A DNA stretch of 64,000 nucleotides from Leptolyngbyaceae cyanobacterium clean351 (GTDB lineage: Bacteria > Cyanobacteriota > Cyanobacteriia > DAIDHW01), in NCBI GenBank assembly GCA_027451865.1, contig DAIDHW010000004.1, positions 62,001 through 126,000 of the forward strand. Reading direction: 5' to 3'. Made by a program: the position numbers and the translations under genes. Each line of letters begins with the position of its first letter. The stretch's first letter is position 1. Positions 8,854 to 16,894 of this stretch are shown here, one piece after another. The notes under the pieces are model-generated. The model was not told the origin of the DNA and did not search any database. It worked only from the letters and a program-made list of their open reading frames with translations.

Positions 8854-10080
8854 ATGAAGCTCAAACCGGTTGATCAACCCCACTCCCATTCCTTCCCCAA
8901 ACCCATCCTCTACATGGCTCTGCCCCTGGCAGGAGCCCTAGTGGCCTTGGGGGGCAGCCACGTTCTGTCCGCTAACGTTGCTCCCCAGATACCTCCTGCC
9001 CTAACAGCCCAAACCCCGCGCAATTCAGCGGCGACTTCTGCCCTTGTCAATCAAGACCAAAACTTTATCTCCCGAGTGGTGCAGAAGGTAGGGCCGGCGG
9101 TGGTGCGCATTGATTCAACTCGCACTATCACCACCGATGTGCCGAGCATTTTTAGTGACCCCTTCTTCCGCCACTTTTTCGGGGGTGAATTCCCCACCCC
9201 CCCCTCTAAGGAAATTGAGCGGGGGACTGGGTCCGGATTTATCATTGATAGCAACGGTACTATACTTACCAATGCCCACGTGGTGACTGGTACTCCGACC
9301 GTGAGGGTCACCCTTAAGGATGGGCGGGTTTTCAAGGGCCGGGTCCTAGGGGCAGACCCAGTCACTGACGTGGCAGTAGTCAAAATTGACGCCCATAATC
9401 TGCCCACTGTCACCCTAGGCAACTCAAACTTGATTGAGCCCGGGGAGTGGGCGATCGCCATTGGCAATCCCCTCGGGTTAGATAATACAGTCACAGCGGG
9501 AATTATTAGTGCCACCGGCCGCACCAGTGCCGAGATTGGTATCCCAGACAAACAAGTAAACTTCATTCAGACCGACGCGGCGATCAACCCGGGCAACTCG
9601 GGGGGGCCCTTGCTCAATGCCCAAGGAGAGGTAGTGGGCATCAACACAGCCATTATTGGGGGAGCCCAAGGCTTAGGATTTGCTATACCCATTAACACGG
9701 CCAGACGAATTGCTCGGGAACTGATCGCCCACGGCCATGTGGACCACCCTTTCCTGGGGATTGAAATGGCCACCCTTACCCCGGCTCTGCAAAAGCAGAT
9801 CAATAGTGACCCGAATAGTAACTTGACTGTCAAACAAGACCACGGCGTCCTTGTAGTCCGAGTCATGCTCAATTCCCCTGCCTCCCGGGGCGGTATCCGA
9901 GCCGGAGATGTGATCGTCAGTATCAACAAGCAGCCGATCAAGACTGCCCAGGAAGTGCAGCGGGCAGTGGAGAAAAGCACCGTCGGTGGTACCTTAGACG
10001 TTGAGGTGGAACGCAACAGTCAGCTGGTCAGCTTGACAGTCCATCCCGGTGCCTACCCTACTAGCCAAGCTCCCGAGTGA
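8854..10080 (+). CDS. htrA: HtrA/Deg-family serine protease with one PDZ domain
   Basis: Degrades or refolds damaged proteins in the periplasm or lumen. An N-terminal hydrophobic stretch (about residues 20-40, ILYMALPLAGALVALGG) acts as membrane anchor or signal. The chymotrypsin-like protease keeps its triad: His in LTNAHVV, Asp in VTDVAVVKI and Ser in GNSGGPLL. A single PDZ domain follows (HPFLGIEMATL, GVLVVRVMLNSPASRGG, GDVIVSI). At 408 residues it matches cyanobacterial HhoA/HhoB/HtrA, which I cannot tell apart here. The start ATG has AAGGAG 7 nt upstream. A GTG start of pheA overlaps its stop by 4 bp, suggesting cotranscription. Confidence 0.93.
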   Translation: MKLKPVDQPHSHSFPKPILYMALPLAGALVALGGSHVLSANVAPQIPPALTAQTPRNSAATSALVNQDQNFISRVVQKVGPAVVRIDSTRTITTDVPSIFSDPFFRHFFGGEFPTPPSKEIERGTGSGFIIDSNGTILTNAHVVTGTPTVRVTLKDGRVFKGRVLGADPVTDVAVVKIDAHNLPTVTLGNSNLIEPGEWAIAIGNPLGLDNTVTAGIISATGRTSAEIGIPDKQVNFIQTDAAINPGNSGGPLLNAQGEVVGINTAIIGGAQGLGFAIPINTARRIARELIAHGHVDHPFLGIEMATLTPALQKQINSDPNSNLTVKQDHGVLVVRVMLNSPASRGGIRAGDVIVSINKQPIKTAQEVQRAVEKSTVGGTLDVEVERNSQLVSLTVHPGAYPTSQAPE

Positions 10081-10919
10081 CCCTCCTCACCATTGCTCAC
10101 CTAGGACCTACTGGGACCAACACCGAATCAGCAGCCCTGGCCTACCAAAGTTGGCGGGGGGAAGCAGCCCAATTGTTGTGCTCCCCCACCATCTCTGAGA
10201 CCCTAAAAATGGTCGCCACTGGCCGGGCCGACCTGGGGGTTGTACCTGTGGAAAATTCCCTGGAAGGGGGAGTTGCGGCCACCCTCGACACCCTTTGGGA
10301 ACTAGAGGGTCTGCACATCCATTGGGCTCTGGTGATGCCGATCGTCCATGTCCTAGTCTCCGCCGCTGCTACCCTAGAGCACGTTCGGGAGGTCTACTCC
10401 CACCCCCAGGCCTTGGGCCAATGTCAACAATGGCTGGGAGCCTTTTTACCCCAGGCCTCCCTGGTGCCCACGGCCTCGACCACGGAGGTCCTTGGCCAAC
10501 TGCCCGCCCACTCGAGCTGGGGAGCGATTGTATCCCCCCGGGCGGCTCAACTTTATCAGCTGCCAGTCCTGGCGGGCCCCATTAATGACCGCTCTGGTAA
10601 CTACACCCGGTTCTGGGTGGTTGGGGGTGCTCCCCCGCTGACCGCCCAGCCCCAGGCTTCCCTAGCCTTTAGTCTGCCGCGCAATACCCCCGGGGCCTTG
10701 GTGCAAGCCCTAGAAATTTTTGCCCGCCGCCAAATTAACCTCAGGCGTATTGAGTCTCGGCCGACTAAACGCTCCCTAGGGGAGTACCTATTTTTCCTAG
10801 ACTTGACTACTGATGAGCAACCCCTTGAGGCCGCTCTGGAGGAACTGCAGGCAGTATCCGAACGAGTTAAGCTCCTCGGAGTCTATGGGGTAATTAAACT
10901 TGAAGGAGAGCTAGCCTAG
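10077..10919 (+). CDS. pheA: Prephenate dehydratase
   Basis: Converts prephenate to phenylpyruvate in phenylalanine synthesis. The periplasmic-binding-like catalytic domain starts IAHLGPTGTNTESAAL and has VPVENSLEGGV and the catalytic TRF segment (NYTRFWVV). The C-terminal ACT domain carries the ESRPTK motif that binds phenylalanine for feedback inhibition. The 280-residue length fits a monofunctional enzyme with no chorismate mutase domain. Translation begins at a GTG overlapping the htrA TGA, so translational coupling is likely. It is followed by glmM after 85 bp. Confidence 0.93.
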   Translation: MTLLTIAHLGPTGTNTESAALAYQSWRGEAAQLLCSPTISETLKMVATGRADLGVVPVENSLEGGVAATLDTLWELEGLHIHWALVMPIVHVLVSAAATLEHVREVYSHPQALGQCQQWLGAFLPQASLVPTASTTEVLGQLPAHSSWGAIVSPRAAQLYQLPVLAGPINDRSGNYTRFWVVGGAPPLTAQPQASLAFSLPRNTPGALVQALEIFARRQINLRRIESRPTKRSLGEYLFFLDLTTDEQPLEAALEELQAVSERVKLLGVYGVIKLEGELA

Positions 10920-11004
10920 GTCCCGGGGACACACCAACCAAGGGAAGTGATATCCTCGACAAGGTGTCGGATCAGCAAATAATCGCTAGCTTTATACCTA
11001 ACCA

Positions 11005-12381
11005 ATGGGACAGACCACCTGGCAGCCCCGGGACTTATCTCCAGGGACACTTTTTGGCACTGATGGGATTCGCGGGCAGGTGGGTTCCTTTCTCACGGCT
11101 CCCTTGGCCCTTGAGGTGGGATTTCGCACCGGAATCGCCCTAGGGGAAGGGACTGGTCCAGTGATTCTCGGCCAAGACTCCCGCAGCTCCAGCGATATGC
11201 TGGCCTTGGCCCTAGGGTCTGGTTTGACGGCAGCAGGACTGGAGGTTTGGTACCTAGGTTTGTGTCCAACCCCGGGGGTGGCCACCATTACCCACGACTC
11301 GGCAGCGGTCGGGGGGGTGATGATCTCCGCCAGCCATAATCCCCCGGGGGATAACGGGATTAAGATTTTCACTGCCCAGGGCACTAAGTTGGATTCGGAA
11401 CGCCAGGGGCAGATCGAGGCTGCTATGTCTCTCCCGTGGTCGGCAGACCTCATGCCCCGGGCCTGGGGTCGCTGGATTGAGCGCTCCGATCTGGTTCATC
11501 AGTACGGCTTGTCCTTGGCTGCCTCGGTGGGTTGTACCCTAGGCGGCCTGCGGGTAGTGCTAGACCTGGCCTGGGGGGCAGCTGCCCTGGTAGCTCCTGA
11601 GGTTTTCCGCGCCCTGGGGGCGGAGGTGATTCCCCTCCATGACCACCCGGACGGGGGTCGGATCAATGTGGATTGCGGCTCCACCCACCTAGCCCCCCTG
11701 CAACAGGCTGTAGTTGCGACCAGTGCCAATCTGGGCTTTGCTTTCGATGGGGATGCCGACCGGGTTCTGGCCGTCGATCACCGAGGCCGGGTAGTGAATG
11801 GGGACTACATACTTTACCTGTGGGCCAACCACTTGTATCACCAGGGACGGTTGCCGGGGGGGAGAATCGTTTCTACGGTCATGGCTAACCTAGGGTTTGA
11901 GCAGGCCTGGGTAGAGGCCGGGGGGGAGTTTATCCGCACCCCTGTGGGCGATCAGCACGTCCAGGCCGCCATGCTTTCCTCGGGCGCAATGTTAGGGGGA
12001 GAGCAGTCCGGTCACATTCTCTGTCGGCACTACGCCGTTAGTGGGGATGGGTTGCTAACTGCTCTACATCTGGCAGCGCTAGTGCAGGAGTCCGGTACTT
12101 CCCTGGCTGACCTGGTAGACGCTAGCTTTCAGACTTACCCCCAATTGCTGCAGAATGTGCGGGTAGAGGACCAGAACCGACGTTTAAACTGGAAAAATTG
12201 TCCTCCCTTAACAGCGAAAATCGCGGAGGCTGAGCTAGCCCTAGGTAACCAGGGTCGGGTGCTGGTCAGGGCCTCAGGCACCGAACCCCTAGTGAGAGTT
12301 ATGGTTGAGGCTCAGCAGGAGGCGTTGGCTACCTACTGGGCCCAGGCTCTGGTGCAGGAGGTCGAGAAACACCTAGCCTAG
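11005..12381 (+). CDS. glmM: Phosphoglucosamine mutase
   Basis: Interconverts glucosamine-6-phosphate and glucosamine-1-phosphate, feeding UDP-GlcNAc for peptidoglycan and outer-membrane glycans. It begins with a family-typical [11 protein letters not shown]. The phosphoserine loop is [14 protein letters not shown], the metal-binding loop [12 protein letters not shown], the sugar-binding loop GEQSGH and the C-terminal phosphate-binding loop [14 protein letters not shown]. At 458 residues it has the usual length, and GlmM is preferred over phosphomannomutase because of the GTDGIRG start and [10 protein letters not shown] form. It converges on modBC with 2 bp between stop codons. Confidence 0.93.
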   Translation: MGQTTWQPRDLSPGTLFGTDGIRGQVGSFLTAPLALEVGFRTGIALGEGTGPVILGQDSRSSSDMLALALGSGLTAAGLEVWYLGLCPTPGVATITHDSAAVGGVMISASHNPPGDNGIKIFTAQGTKLDSERQGQIEAAMSLPWSADLMPRAWGRWIERSDLVHQYGLSLAASVGCTLGGLRVVLDLAWGAAALVAPEVFRALGAEVIPLHDHPDGGRINVDCGSTHLAPLQQAVVATSANLGFAFDGDADRVLAVDHRGRVVNGDYILYLWANHLYHQGRLPGGRIVSTVMANLGFEQAWVEAGGEFIRTPVGDQHVQAAMLSSGAMLGGEQSGHILCRHYAVSGDGLLTALHLAALVQESGTSLADLVDASFQTYPQLLQNVRVEDQNRRLNWKNCPPLTAKIAEAELALGNQGRVLVRASGTEPLVRVMVEAQQEALATYWAQALVQEVEKHLA

Positions 12382-12383
12382 GG

Positions 12384-14129
12384 TCAGTCAGCGTGCAGCA
12401 GCAGGAGGCGTTTGGGGTCTAGATACACTTGCCAGGGCAAAACTTGGGCGCGCAGGTCCTGCCACTGCCCTCGTTCAAGCTGGACTTCTAAGCGATGATC
12501 GTCGCCATTCGGGGAGTGGAGCTGCAGGTCCAAAGTCACCTGCCAAGGACTTTCCCGGACACTTTTAGGCCAGCCGGGAAAAGAATTTTGCGCCTGGGGC
12601 ACCCACCCGAGGGTCACGTCTAGGGGTCTAATGCCCACCCAACCGTAGCCCCCTCCCAACTCCAGGTCACAACCCCAGTCTAAGGCCCGTTGTCGGCCCC
12701 CCGGCAAGGGTTCGAGACGGGAGAAGTTACGGCAGCCCGTGAGCCTAGCCGCCGTCAGGGTACCCGGGTGGGCTAAGAGCTGTTCCTTGGGGGCAGCAGC
12801 GATCACCCGGCCTCGATCCATCACCAGGAGGTGGTCACAAAAGTGGTAAGCCTCCTCCAGGCTATGGGTCACAAGCAGGGTAACCCCGGCATAGGTTTTC
12901 AGCACATTGAGCAGCTCCTGCTCAAGTTGGTCCCTGAGATAACTATCTAGGGCCGAAAAGGGCTCATCTAGCAGCAGAATTTCCGGTTCACACACCAGAG
13001 CCCGGGCTAAGGCTACCCGCTGGCGTTGCCCCCCAGACAACTGGGAGGGCCTACGGTCAGCTAATCCTTCCAGATGTAGCTGCCTGAGTTGTTGGTCTAC
13101 CCGTCGCCGCTGCTCAGCGGCTGGCAACCCCTTCAACCCAAAGGCAATGTTTTGGCTAACGCTCAGATGGGGAAACAAGGCGTAGTCCTGAAACAAAAAC
13201 CCCACTTGTCGCTGGCCGCTGGTAGTATTAACGCCACCGCCGAACAATGCTCGTTCGCCTAGGTAGATATAGCCCTGGTCGGGGGTCTCTAGGCCGGCAA
13301 TGCACTTCAGGGTCATACTTTTACCCGCCCCCGAAGCCCCCAAGATCCCCACTACCCCGCTGGCTGTCCCGCTAGCCTGGAGGGTGAACGAGCCTAGCTG
13401 TTTAGTGAATTGCCAGGTCAAGCCCGGGGAGGGGCGGCGCTCCGGTAGGGGGAGCGGGGCCCTGCGAGGCCGCGGCAGCGCGGGGGGAAAACGCAGCCAG
13501 TGCACCAGCAGGATCATCCCTACGCCCATACCTAGGACTACGCTGGTCCAACGGGCAGCGGTATCTAAGTCCCCAGCACTGGCGGCAGCGAAAATGGCAA
13601 TGGGGATAGTCTCGGTCCGCCCGGGAATATCCCCCGCCAGCATCAGAGTGGCCCCAAACTCCCCCAGGGCCCGGGCAAAGGATAGGACCACTCCCGATAG
13701 GAGGCCTGGCCAGGCCAAGGGCACCATTAGCTGCCAAAACAGGGTCCAGCGGCCAGCCCCTAGGGTGAGGGCAGCCTGGACTAGGTTGGCATCTACCTGT
13801 TCAAAAGCCGCCAGAGCCGAGCGGTACATCAAGGGGAGAGACACTACCGCTGCCGTTATTACCCCGGCCTGCCAGGTGAAGATTAGGTTTAATCCCAGGT
13901 GCTGCAGGGTCCGGCCTAGGGGACTAGAACTCCCCAGAAGCAACAGCAACAAAAATCCGACTACGGTCGGGGGCAGTACTAAAGGGGCAATTAGGAGTGA
14001 ATCTACTAGTCCCCGGGTCCAACCCCGGCGCCCTAACATCCACCAGGCCGCCCCTGTCCCTAGGGCCGCAGCCAAGGGCGTACCGAGCAGGGCGCATTTG
14101 AGGGAAATAATCAGGGGAGACCAAGTCAT
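12384..14129 (-). CDS. modBC: Molybdate ABC transporter, fused permease and ATPase (ModBC)
   Basis: One 581-residue protein joins the inner-membrane permease and the ATPase of a molybdate importer. Residues 1-215 hold the ModB part with several membrane helices and the EAA-type loop (RALGEFGATLMLAG). Residues about 235-450 hold ModC with Walker A GASGAGKSMTLK, signature LSGGQRQRVALARAL, Walker B ILLLDEPFSALD and the H-loop (VTHSLEEA). A C-terminal segment resembles the molybdate/TOBE regulatory domain. ModB-ModC fusion is a known cyanobacterial arrangement. modA lies 20 bp upstream on the same strand, forming a two-gene operon. Tungstate could also be carried. Confidence 0.92.
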   Translation of the reverse strand: MTWSPLIISLKCALLGTPLAAALGTGAAWWMLGRRGWTRGLVDSLLIAPLVLPPTVVGFLLLLLLGSSSPLGRTLQHLGLNLIFTWQAGVITAAVVSLPLMYRSALAAFEQVDANLVQAALTLGAGRWTLFWQLMVPLAWPGLLSGVVLSFARALGEFGATLMLAGDIPGRTETIPIAIFAAASAGDLDTAARWTSVVLGMGVGMILLVHWLRFPPALPRPRRAPLPLPERRPSPGLTWQFTKQLGSFTLQASGTASGVVGILGASGAGKSMTLKCIAGLETPDQGYIYLGERALFGGGVNTTSGQRQVGFLFQDYALFPHLSVSQNIAFGLKGLPAAEQRRRVDQQLRQLHLEGLADRRPSQLSGGQRQRVALARALVCEPEILLLDEPFSALDSYLRDQLEQELLNVLKTYAGVTLLVTHSLEEAYHFCDHLLVMDRGRVIAAAPKEQLLAHPGTLTAARLTGCRNFSRLEPLPGGRQRALDWGCDLELGGGYGWVGIRPLDVTLGWVPQAQNSFPGWPKSVRESPWQVTLDLQLHSPNGDDHRLEVQLERGQWQDLRAQVLPWQVYLDPKRLLLLHAD

Positions 14130-14149
14130 CGGTGCTGCCGAGCCCCTAG

Positions 14150-14935
14150 CTACTTGAGGGGCAAAAGCTTAAAGCCAGCCTGGTCAAAGACCTTCCTAGC
14201 GGGGGGCTGGGTGAGAAAATCCAGAAAATCCTCAGCGGCCTGGGGATGGGAGCTAGAGTTGATCACCGCCCCCGGATAGATGATTGGCTGATGGGATTGG
14301 GGGGGAGCCACCGCCACCACCCTCACTTGGCTAGAGGTGCGAGCATCAGTCAAGTAGACAAGACCGGCATCCACATTGCCAGTTTCCACGTAACTGAGGA
14401 CCTGACGCACATCCTGACCGTAAACCAGCTTGGGCCGTAGCTGCTCGAGAAGACCGAAAAACTGCAGTACCTGCCGACCGTAGTCCCCAGCCGGCACGCT
14501 GCGGGGATCCCCCAGGGCGATCCGGTGTACACTTCCCTGGGTAAGGTCGCGAAAACTGTGAATGCTTGAGGCTGACCGAGGGGTGATGAGCACTAGGGTG
14601 TTACTGAGCAGGTCGCGGCGAGTGCCAGGCAGCAAAAGATGCTGTCGCTGCAGTAGGTCCATCTCCCTAGGGGAGGCAGCAAGGAAAATATCTACGGGGG
14701 CACCCTGGATAATCTGCTGCTCTAGGGCCCCGGAGCTACCAAAGTTATTTTGAATCTTCACCCCGGGTTTTAGGGGTTGGTAAATTCCCTCCACGGCCCC
14801 TAAAACGTCCTTGAGGCTAGCAGCAGCCGAGACGACTAGTGTCGTAGGCTCTTGGGCGGAACTAGGGTGTCCTACCGTCACCAACCCCAAAACAACCAGG
14901 GCTAGGATCAGCCATTTTCCCCAAGACTTGAGCAC
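14150..14935 (-). CDS. modA: Molybdate-binding periplasmic protein ModA
   Basis: Periplasmic receptor that delivers molybdate to ModBC. The open frame extends to 15034, but the GTG at 14935 is chosen because it has GGGAGGAG about 5 nt upstream and gives a proper signal peptide (VLKSWGKWLILALVVLGL, cleavage near SSAQE). The mature protein begins TTLVVSAAASLKDVLGAV, the usual ModA start whose serines bind the oxyanion. Other matches are NNFGSSGALEQQI, PVDIFLAAS and DAGLVYLTDA. That gives 261 residues. It diverges from the triple-repeat protein gene at 15068. Confidence 0.92.
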   Translation of the reverse strand: MLKSWGKWLILALVVLGLVTVGHPSSAQEPTTLVVSAAASLKDVLGAVEGIYQPLKPGVKIQNNFGSSGALEQQIIQGAPVDIFLAASPREMDLLQRQHLLLPGTRRDLLSNTLVLITPRSASSIHSFRDLTQGSVHRIALGDPRSVPAGDYGRQVLQFFGLLEQLRPKLVYGQDVRQVLSYVETGNVDAGLVYLTDARTSSQVRVVAVAPPQSHQPIIYPGAVINSSSHPQAAEDFLDFLTQPPARKVFDQAGFKLLPLK

Positions 14936-15067
14936 AGTTTCTCCTCCCAATTCCAGGTACATTCTAGCTGAGGGTAGTGGCAAGCTGACCCGAGTACCTG
15001 GGGATGAATCAAGGTATCTTGGCAACATAACCATAATCTCCCTCAGTCCTCAGCCAGGTCCTGCCTT

Positions 15068-16657
15068 ATGGCTAGTCCCTACCAAAGTAAGCTGCTCAGA
15101 CTGCTTTTAAGCCAATCTCGCCGCTGGCAAAACCAGGCAGCGGAAGCCTGGAATCGCGCCCGCCTAAGTCTCTACTGGGGGACTGAGATGATTCTGCGCT
15201 CAGTTGCCTGGTGGTTCCAACCTGCCCGAGTTGCTATTTCCTCTCGAGGGGTTGACCATGCCCTGGAGCGGGTGCTAGAGAGAATCAGCATTGTCCCGGA
15301 CCAGGGGGTGGTCATCAAGGCGCGCCCCTGGTGGCGCAGCCTCACCTGGAGTAACAAGCTTTCCCCGGGGGCCCGCGTCCAGGGGATCGCTTCCCTAGTA
15401 GCCGACCACCGGCTAGTTATTGTAGATACCCAGGGCCAGATTTTGGACCTCTTGACGGCCGATCAGCAGACCCAACTGCGCCGGTATCTGGAGGGAGAAT
15501 CAGCTGACCACCGGCTGAGAATTCCCCCCTTGAACTTACCCTGGGGGCGGCAAGCTTGGACCTCCCTAAATCTAGCCCTGGAGCAGGGGAAACTTCTGAT
15601 TCTCAAACCCCAGCCTGTGGACCGGGCAACGACCGCAATTTTGGCTCAAATCAAGCTCCTAGAGCTTCAGACAGTTGTGGTCACCCCAGGCTGGGCTATA
15701 CGAGCGGGGAGAGTGGCTGGCCTCGTGGCCTGGTGGGGCAGGTTAACCGGGCAAGCCCCACCCAAGTGGGCCAGTGCCCCACTCCAGGTAGCCGGCATTG
15801 CCTGCTTACTAACTGACCGGCGATTAGTGCTAATTGATCCTCACAACCAGATTCTCGATCTGCTGACCCCAACCCAGCAGGTCTGGCTCAGCCAAAGGTT
15901 AGCAAAGGAATTAGCTAGCCGTGAGGGCCGGTTTCCCTCGGTTGGGTGGGGATGGTTAACGGGAGGTCCAAGGTTAGTTCTCCCCCCCCAGGACACCCCC
16001 CTGGTGAGGACGCTAGCAAGTATTAGCCTCTCAGGTCCCCAAACGGCAGTGCTGGCAGCGCCCCCCCACCCTTGGCCCTGGTGGCAGTGGGGCTTCCTAG
16101 CCGGCCTTGGCGCCATCAAACCCCGGCAGATTACACCGCCAGCCCCAACCCGCCAAGTCCACGGCATCGCTTCCCTAGTCCTTGACCGGCGGTTGGTACT
16201 AATTGATGACCAAAATCAGATCCTGGATATCCTCACCCCAGCCCAACAGGCCCAACTTTGGCGGCGCCTAGTCTGGGAGATAGCTGACTACAGCCTCAGG
16301 TACCGGCGGTTTAGCCAGGGCAAAATCCTCAGGCTAGGACCAGCCGCCTTGCGAGTTCTAGCCCCAGCGCGCCGGGTCTATGGATTGCTCGCGGGAGGAG
16401 TGGACTCTCCGCGACTGGCAAGCTTCTCCCCACCCCTAACACCTTTGCCGAGTCCCCCCGCATCCCCCTGGGTGGTTATGGGGGCAGTTACCCCTGCCTG
16501 CACTGCGGTGGCCGAATCACCCTGGATTGAGGTATCCGCGATTCCCCTAGGCTACGTACCACATCCCCTGGCCCGGCTGCTCACTTGGATTGATCGGATT
16601 CTCGCCACCCTGGAAGCCTGGCTGGAGCGTCTGCAAGCCTGGTTTAGACGTGCCTGA
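15068..16657 (+). CDS. Triple-repeat protein of unknown function
   Basis: I do not recognise a function. The 529-residue protein carries three copies of an about 46-residue module at roughly residues 103-150, 239-286 and 362-410. Each reads like V-GIASLV-DRRLVLID--NQILDLLTP-QQ--L-RRL. Before each copy is a weaker segment (about 65-90, 173-210, 300-330) with a pattern like L--I-I---Q-VV, so the true unit may be about 130 residues. A basic N-terminal helix and tryptophan-rich stretches (WWRSLTW, PWPWWQWG) suggest membrane-surface contact. There is no signal peptide or clear transmembrane helix. The end (GYVPHPLARLLTWIDRIL) is amphipathic. It resembles, from memory, unassigned cyanobacterial proteins. 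psbI follows 63 bp downstream. Confidence 0.8.
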   Translation: MASPYQSKLLRLLLSQSRRWQNQAAEAWNRARLSLYWGTEMILRSVAWWFQPARVAISSRGVDHALERVLERISIVPDQGVVIKARPWWRSLTWSNKLSPGARVQGIASLVADHRLVIVDTQGQILDLLTADQQTQLRRYLEGESADHRLRIPPLNLPWGRQAWTSLNLALEQGKLLILKPQPVDRATTAILAQIKLLELQTVVVTPGWAIRAGRVAGLVAWWGRLTGQAPPKWASAPLQVAGIACLLTDRRLVLIDPHNQILDLLTPTQQVWLSQRLAKELASREGRFPSVGWGWLTGGPRLVLPPQDTPLVRTLASISLSGPQTAVLAAPPHPWPWWQWGFLAGLGAIKPRQITPPAPTRQVHGIASLVLDRRLVLIDDQNQILDILTPAQQAQLWRRLVWEIADYSLRYRRFSQGKILRLGPAALRVLAPARRVYGLLAGGVDSPRLASFSPPLTPLPSPPASPWVVMGAVTPACTAVAESPWIEVSAIPLGYVPHPLARLLTWIDRILATLEAWLERLQAWFRRA

Positions 16658-16720
16658 AGGATGGGAGGTGGTATGATCGTGTAGTTGATTATCCCCCCCC
16701 AGCGCGTCGGAGATATATTC

Positions 16721-16837
16721 ATGCTCACCCTTAAGATCGCTGTTTACACCGTTGTCACCTTCTTCGTCCTGCTATTTGTGTTTGGCTTTCTCTCCAGTGA
16801 CCCTTCCCGAAATCCCAAACGGCGGGATTTGGAATAG
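16721..16837 (+). CDS. psbI: Photosystem II reaction centre protein PsbI
   Basis: A 38-residue single-helix subunit of the photosystem II core that lies next to D1 and CP43 in the thylakoid membrane. The translation begins [19 protein letters not shown] and ends [16 protein letters not shown], an essentially complete match to the family, including the conserved SSDP-RNP tail. The ATG at 16721 and the TAG at 16835-16837 define it. It follows the triple-repeat gene and precedes the LptD-like gene on the same strand; a hairpin lies 21 bp downstream. Confidence 0.96.
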   Translation: MLTLKIAVYTVVTFFVLLFVFGFLSSDPSRNPKRRDLE

Positions 16838-16858
16838 TTAGGCCTGGTATGATGGCAT

Positions 16859-16885
16859 TTTCCCTCTCTAGCCTGGGGAGGGAAA
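16859..16885. terminator. Hairpin between psbI and the LptD-like gene
   Basis: TTTCCCTC (16859-16866) pairs perfectly with GAGGGAAA (16878-16885), an 8-bp stem with an 11-nt loop. It begins 21 bp after the psbI stop. No T-run follows on the + strand, so it may act as an mRNA 3'-end stabiliser or a weak terminator and not as a classical Rho-independent one. It ends only 9 bp before the GTG proposed for the next gene, so it could also mask that gene's translation start. Confidence 0.45.
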
Positions 16886-16894
16886 TCGCCGTGG

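Noticed and set aside
9450-9459. HIP1 octamer (GGCGATCGCC context) inside htrA
   Set aside because: A single occurrence in coding DNA is normal for cyanobacteria and has no separate function to report.
13300-14157. Long 285-codon open frame on the + strand opposite modBC
   Set aside because: It is arginine/proline-rich with no known motif and lies antisense to a well-supported transporter; a by-product of high G+C.
15068-16657. Triple-repeat protein as a calcyanin (calcium-carbonate biomineralisation) homologue
   Set aside because: Three repeats occur, but they lack the glycine-zipper pattern that defines calcyanin and the N-terminal domain is different.
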